Source: Sweltsa coloradensis (Eukaryota; Arthropoda; Insecta; Plecoptera; Chloroperlidae). From it: 64,000 bases of DNA. The notes beneath the pieces are model-generated. The model saw nothing but the letters and a program-made list of their open reading frames with translations. It was not told the origin of the DNA and made no database searches. The DNA is taken from NCBI GenBank assembly GCA_024449915.1, contig JAMZAV010000100.1, forward strand, positions 372,001 to 436,000, given 5' to 3'. The translations under genes and the position numbers were made by a program. Within the stretch, counting starts at the first letter, position 1. Each line of letters begins with the position of its first letter. Below are positions 59,120-64,000 of the stretch, piece after piece.

Positions 59120-61463
59120 TATAAAATAAGGCTAGATGTGGTTGATTTGGTAATATTGGTAGTATAGCGATGTTAGTTCCTTGTGTAGTAAAAATAGCAC
59201 TGGCTGACAAGCATTGATCATATGCTAAACATGTTCTTCTTGAGAAACCCCAGGACGTGTGGCCCCGAACATATAGGCTAATCATGACATAAAACGCATA
59301 GTCCAAGGTTGTTACCCCGAAAACCGATAGTTGGTGCATGCAAATAACTTGGAAGTTGTAAAACACCCCAAAATACAATATTAATGGAGGTTTCTTATTT
59401 TGTTCTTACACAGACACAGAAAATACCTGTTAGACACCTGAAAAGTGGCATGCAATTGTCCCTGGTCAAGAGTATCACAGATAAGTGTCCCAGTTTGATC
59501 CTCTAGACTAGAGCGATAGGAGCTGCCTCGCGTGACTGCTGTACGGATTTCTTCTATTTAAAAGCCTCATTGGTAACATCAATCAATCACTGTCTCTTAC
59601 CCCAAGATGGAAAATTTGTTTCTAAGCTTAAAACAGCTTTCCAGTCACAAAGAATGGTACGATTATTAGTATTGTAACTATAATTAATAAGTAAAATTAT
59701 ATAAAATATGATTACAGACAATTGTTTAACAAACTATGATAGAATTATATGATTGATAATGATTGTTAAAAGTTGTTGACACTATATTATATTGTGTGAA
59801 CAGACACAAGTGGCAATCGAATCTTATAAAAACATATTCACTTTAGTTGCCAATCTATCATCGGGCCATGAATTGAAATGTTGTTATGATGGCTTGGTCA
59901 TATTGAGCATTCCGTGTGAAATGTTACAAAACCGTTCAATACTAGCTACACAATGATATTCCAAACGTACTTCTGTTTGCGTTTTAACTTAAAATATAAA
60001 TACGTTATTCGAATTCGAATTCGAATAGAAACCGAAAAGCGCGTATACCAATTATACAACTTACACAAACTCAATTTTAACTAATTTCATAATCTTATTG
60101 TTATTGTTATTCTGAAGTGATAAGAAAACGTATTTACTGTTTTAAAGTAAAAATGTGTTTTAAAATGTGATTTTAGCGTTCTGGTTGGCATAAGAAATTT
60201 TTAGACCGGAGGGTGTAACAACCGTCATAGCAGAGAAAAACTGTTCAAGTCACACAAATTGGCAATTAGGGTGTTTTTGTGGCAAAAAAAAACTTGCTTT
60301 CAATAATATACTTTACAATTTCTTCCAAAAACACTGAAACAGTTTTCGTCCAGTACAAATACCTAATAAATTGTATACCCTACCCTTAAAATGGCGTATA
60401 CGCCTTTAAACATTTTTCACGTAGTGAGAGTTCACGAGAATTATTAACTATACGATATTCAACAGAGAACACTAAAACCCACCGAACCGCAGCTACCCTG
60501 AGTGTAATATATAATTTGAAAAATAGTTTCAGAGTGAACGTGGAAAGTGTACCACGTACACTAAAACATATGCCTTTACATTTCAAACCAAAAAAGTCGG
60601 TTAAAGTAAATAGTACTATTTACTGTGAATTATAATAATAGAGCAATGCATAATTAATGGGACTGTTCTGAGCTAAACTATGAAGCATAGTTCCCTATTC
60701 GCTAGCCGTGAAAGACAGCTGTTCGATGTGGCCATGTGTTCGGGTAGGGTTCGCATGGTTAATTATTATTATCTTGATTAGCAGGCCGCATGCAGTACAC
60801 GCGCGGTCCAGCGTCGACTGCTCGAGCCTATGCTGTGGATATTGTATACCCTAAGGGTTCTCGACTAACGAATAGGCTCGGGATAAAATACACCTACACA
60901 TACGTACATCGTATATTATTCAGACCGTCAAAATTAAATCCAAGGGCTTCTTTCTATTCGTTTTTGATGCCACCTTCAACGATAAAACCTAATTTAAACA
61001 AACACGTTGTCCGAGCAAAGTATTTCTGTGTGTTTGAACAATAAGTATTAGTTTTTTGTTATTGTTATTCGTTTTTCTTGTTCATAATTGTTTATATTTT
61101 TCCCATCTCTGTTTTTAATTTCACCTTTTCTTCACATTTTAAAGTGATAAATCATTTTCGTTTGTAAAGCTTTCGCAAAACCTCGCGAGTGCTGTTTATT
61201 TGATGTCAAACATTTTGTAAACTAAAGTCTGTGCTACTTCTCATGTTGTATTTATTACTTCAATAAGCAAACAATGTATCGAACGGTTTTTGTATGACAA
61301 CGGAATTATAAAGGTGACTAAAATTAAATGAAAAGGTCATCTGTCAATATACATAGATTTTGTCACGTATAATTAATTGATATCGGGGATGACATTTGTA
61401 AACTTTGCCGGTCTCTGCGGCGACGGTTTGAGGGATCAGAATAGCCCTACTACCATAATATTA
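59120..61463. other. No supported gene
   Basis: Holds a palindromic (TTCGAA)3 run at 60,008-60,025 and, on the - strand at about 59,480-59,530, GAGGCAGCTCCTATCGC, resembling the SINE S1 A-box region. Frames of 60-85 codons are unrecognised. Confidence 0.35.
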
Positions 61464-61538
61464 TTGGATGAGCGTAGCGAGCGTAGCGAGCGAAGCGAAG
61501 ATTCCATTCTACTACACTGGAGAAAAAAATCCGGAATG

Positions 61539-61569
<31 letters not shown>

Positions 61570-62244
61570 GTATTTTTGTCTGTTTGTTAGCACGATTCCG
61601 GCTAAACCGATACTCCGATTGCGATGAAATTTTATGGAGACCTTCGAAATCTCTGAACTTAGAACTGCCACGTTTTTGAGCGCAATCGGGAAATTTTTTT
61701 CTTATAAAAAACGCAATTTTACGATTTTTTTCGATTTTTTAAAAATTTCTTCGACTTATAACACCTACACGCTTTATCCGATTGTAATGATTTTTTCACA
61801 TAACCTTAATTTTATGAATTAAGATATTCGTGTGAAATTTGAGCGTAATCGAAAAGTTATTTTCTCATGAAAATCGAAATTTTACGGGTTTTTTCTTTTT
61901 TTAAACGATTCTTTGACTTATTACACCTACATGCTTTATCCTATTGTAATGATTTTTTCACAGAACCTTAATTTCATCAATTTATATACTCGTGTTAAAT
62001 TTGAGCGCAATCGAATAATTATTTCTTATGAAAATTGCAATTTTACGATTTTTTTTTTTTTTTTTAATTACGATTTATTAAAAAAATAAAGTTAATTTTT
62101 TATTTTATTTAATTTAATTTAAAAAAATCTTCTACTAAGCAATAATTTTTTCACAGAACAACAGAAAATCAGCATAACACATGGCAGCTCAATGCACCAA
62201 TTACGCTCATCCAACAACGCGGCGGGACTTAAGCGTTTTCCTAG
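61464..62244 (+). mobile_element. Helentron-like non-autonomous element B4 (family B)
   Basis: 5' TTGGATGAGCGTAGCGAGCG; long T run after CCGGAATG; shared AAATCTCTGAACTTAGAACTG; internal units starting GCGCAATCG at 61,680, GCGTAATCG at 61,843 and GCGCAATCG at 62,004 (period 161-163 bp); 3' CGCTCATCCAACAACGCGG, hairpin AACGC/GCGTT and CCTAG followed by T. This is the clearest copy for defining the family. Confidence 0.92.
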
Positions 62245-63699
62245 TTTATATAATTACAAGGGGATGATACATTCTGAGGAGAGTTTAATTACAATACATT
62301 TTTCAATAAATAGTGTGGTAAATGTGTAAATGTCAGGGATAACCTCGTTTACACAAACAAGCTACCAACAAACCATTGTTAACATTTGAAAAACACCAGT
62401 CCTGAATAATTCAATATGAGATTTTATTTGCTGATAAATTGGTGTGTATTACATTTACATTATAATCTATATTTTCTGTCAACTGTCTTTCCATTAGGAT
62501 CGTGTTGTTTTACCAAGCGTATACAATCAACAGTAGACATACACAATCAATAGCGCCGATGTTTTCAGCTTGAGTTCTACACGTAAACTCGTTAGCAACT
62601 GTGCCGATCACCTACGACTTCTCACTGCAAGTGATAGACCTAATATTCGTCTAACCCATTATCAATGGCCAATCAGAACCTACCATTGAACTATCACGTG
62701 ACTCACGTTCCACGTATTATATCACTAATGGGAACTTCTGCTGAATTCTAGTTAGAAATACATTATTGAAAATCATTAGTTTACCCTACGGTAGATTTCC
62801 ATCAGTAGGAGTGCAAAAACACACAGATTTACATAATGGAGCCAATAAATGTAAAGTGCGGTTATATGGGCTATTACCCGCTTAATTTACGTTGTACCGT
62901 ATATTCTATGGACTGGATTATACCAAACACACTTTATTCTTTACAGAAAGCTATCTTTAAACTTTGATTTTTAATTATTTATTGAAGTTTTCGTCTCCTT
63001 AGTTCGGTAAGAATGAGGGTTTTTGCTAAATTTCTTAAGGGGTCTTAAACCTGATTAATTATTTATGTTTCACATTTATACGTTACGTTACGTTACGTAT
63101 ACGCACCTTAATTAATTTTATGACCACACAAATTTGAAATTGAATGTACAAGCAAGAATATGCACTTCGAAACTAGACCCAATGGTGTCGAGTGTAGTTT
63201 GACGAGTACCGAGTGCCTAGTTTACAGAAATCAAACTTAATAAAGTTGGTTCTTGGAAGATGGCGACGAGTGTGTAATGACGCCCTACCCTACCAAACTT
63301 CTCTGAGGTCGAAAAACATTGTAATGTTATTTCTTAAGGGAGAATTTCCGTATTGACCTTGCTCTCCGATTCATAATCAACTCAATTTTGAATTTATCTT
63401 CACTATGAAAATTAATAAATAATAACTAGCCTCTATCGATACCTAATTTCTTATTTGCTTTTAAATACCTATTTTAAAGAATACATGCTTGTAAGCTTGC
63501 AAGTCACAATTCCATAAAAATTAAAATAATTATGAAAAGGATAAACAATAATAAATAATAATAATAATAATAATATAGAGTATGTAAGTATGTGATTCGT
63601 CAAACATGGGTTTATTCCTGCTTCAAATGCGGTATTTTTCTGATTTAAATTATTATTTCGACAGATGTTTTAATATATCAGGGAAACCTGCCCTCGCAT
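62245..63699. other. No supported gene; two short tandem tracts
   Basis: A (TTACG)n run lies at about 63,079-63,102 and an (AAT)n run at 63,547-63,576. The remainder has no recognisable exon or transposon end. Confidence 0.4.
63547..63576. repeat. (AAT)n microsatellite
   Basis: About ten ATA/AAT units in a row. Confidence 0.95.
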
Positions 63700-63925
63700 T
63701 CGCATCATGCATCTTCAGGTGTCTAACTTGAAGTGATCTGGAGTAAGAGTCATTCTGAAAAGGCCTCATATGAGTGTTTAAGTGGACTTCTTCCCTTGCT
63801 TTCGCCTCAACGACTGAAGAAACCTTGGAGTAAACTTTCTGTCAGGATTGCCGGTGGCGGGCATCGAACTCGACATCATCCCGAGTAAGAGTCTGGCGCG
63901 TTACGCTAGAGCTACATCGTCACTA
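63700..63925 (-). mobile_element. SINE family S1 copy, most complete
   Basis: On the - strand: head GATGTAGCTCTAGCGTAACG (A box), GAGTTCGATGCCC (B box), then CGCCACCGGCAATCCTGACA, GAAAGTTTACTCCAAGG, TTTCTTCAGTCGTTGAGGCG, CTTTTCAGAATGACTC and GACACCTGAAGATGC. Partial copies at 12.5, 27.4 and 33.3 kb share the centre. The 3' limit was not determined. tRNA-headed SINEs are copied by LINE reverse transcriptases; no LINE was recognised here. Confidence 0.75.
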
Positions 63926-64000
63926 AGTTGACTCGTAATTCACATTTTGTTACGACGAGTCGTAAGCGGAGACTTTGTAGCAGTAGCACATATCGTAATA

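Noticed and set aside
58938..59378. 146-codon minus-strand frame, the second longest in the window
   Set aside because: It crosses the 3' end of element C2 into unique DNA and has no domain; length by chance is plausible.

Overview
This window looks like nuclear DNA of a eukaryote, most likely an invertebrate animal. It is AT-rich, has no complete long reading frame in 64 kb, and is full of short dispersed repeats: non-autonomous Helentron-like elements, TA-flanked inverted-repeat MITEs, tRNA-derived SINEs, a 21-bp minisatellite, a 185-bp satellite and many microsatellites. The few exon-like islands are short, GC-richer and bounded by plausible splice sites. I could not identify the species or phylum from sequence alone. 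No bacterial operon, CRISPR array, rRNA or phage module is present.

Layout. 1-7,150 is mostly featureless, with an 83-bp triplicate (2,185-2,430), a palindromic element whose two ends both look like Helentron 3' ends (4,473-4,733) and a (TTG)n tract. 7,150-10,560 holds a 144-bp hairpin MITE, the 21-bp minisatellite (8,145-8,684) and a 185-bp satellite (8,692 to about 10,090) that decays rightward beside an exon-like segment (10,352-10,461). 10,926-23,000 holds Helentron-like copies A1, A2, C1 and B1; C1 sits inside a MITE of the R1 family. 23,590-23,935 is a tRNA-derived palindrome cluster. 27,400-30,740 holds SINEs, an R1 copy and a persuasive terminal exon on + (30,634-30,737). 35,500-39,300 holds three more exon-like frames, an R1 copy with an expanded microsatellite and Helentron copy A3. 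43,000-49,700 holds R1 copies, SINE fragments and B2. 53,800-62,250 holds a candidate exon, B3 (interrupted by a 1,034-bp inverted-repeat element), A4, C2 and B4. The end (63,700-63,930) holds a tRNA-derived SINE.

Main result. Ten elements in three families (A, B, C), about 570-780 bp before insertions, share one end architecture: a short 5' terminal motif, its inverted copy about 40 bp from the 3' end, then a hairpin with stem AACGC/GCGTT, then CTAG followed by T. In family C both the 5' motif and its inverted partner have changed together (GGATGAGC to AAGCGAGC). This fits Helentron-type rolling-circle elements (HINE/DINE-1-like). No Rep/helicase gene is in the window, so all ten would depend on a partner elsewhere. 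One copy (C1) is flanked by a 23-bp direct repeat of target DNA, which the Helitron mechanism does not predict.

Gene content is thin. The candidate exons cannot be joined into a model from this window, and none of their products is recognised. The region reads as intergenic and intronic DNA shaped mainly by non-autonomous transposons.
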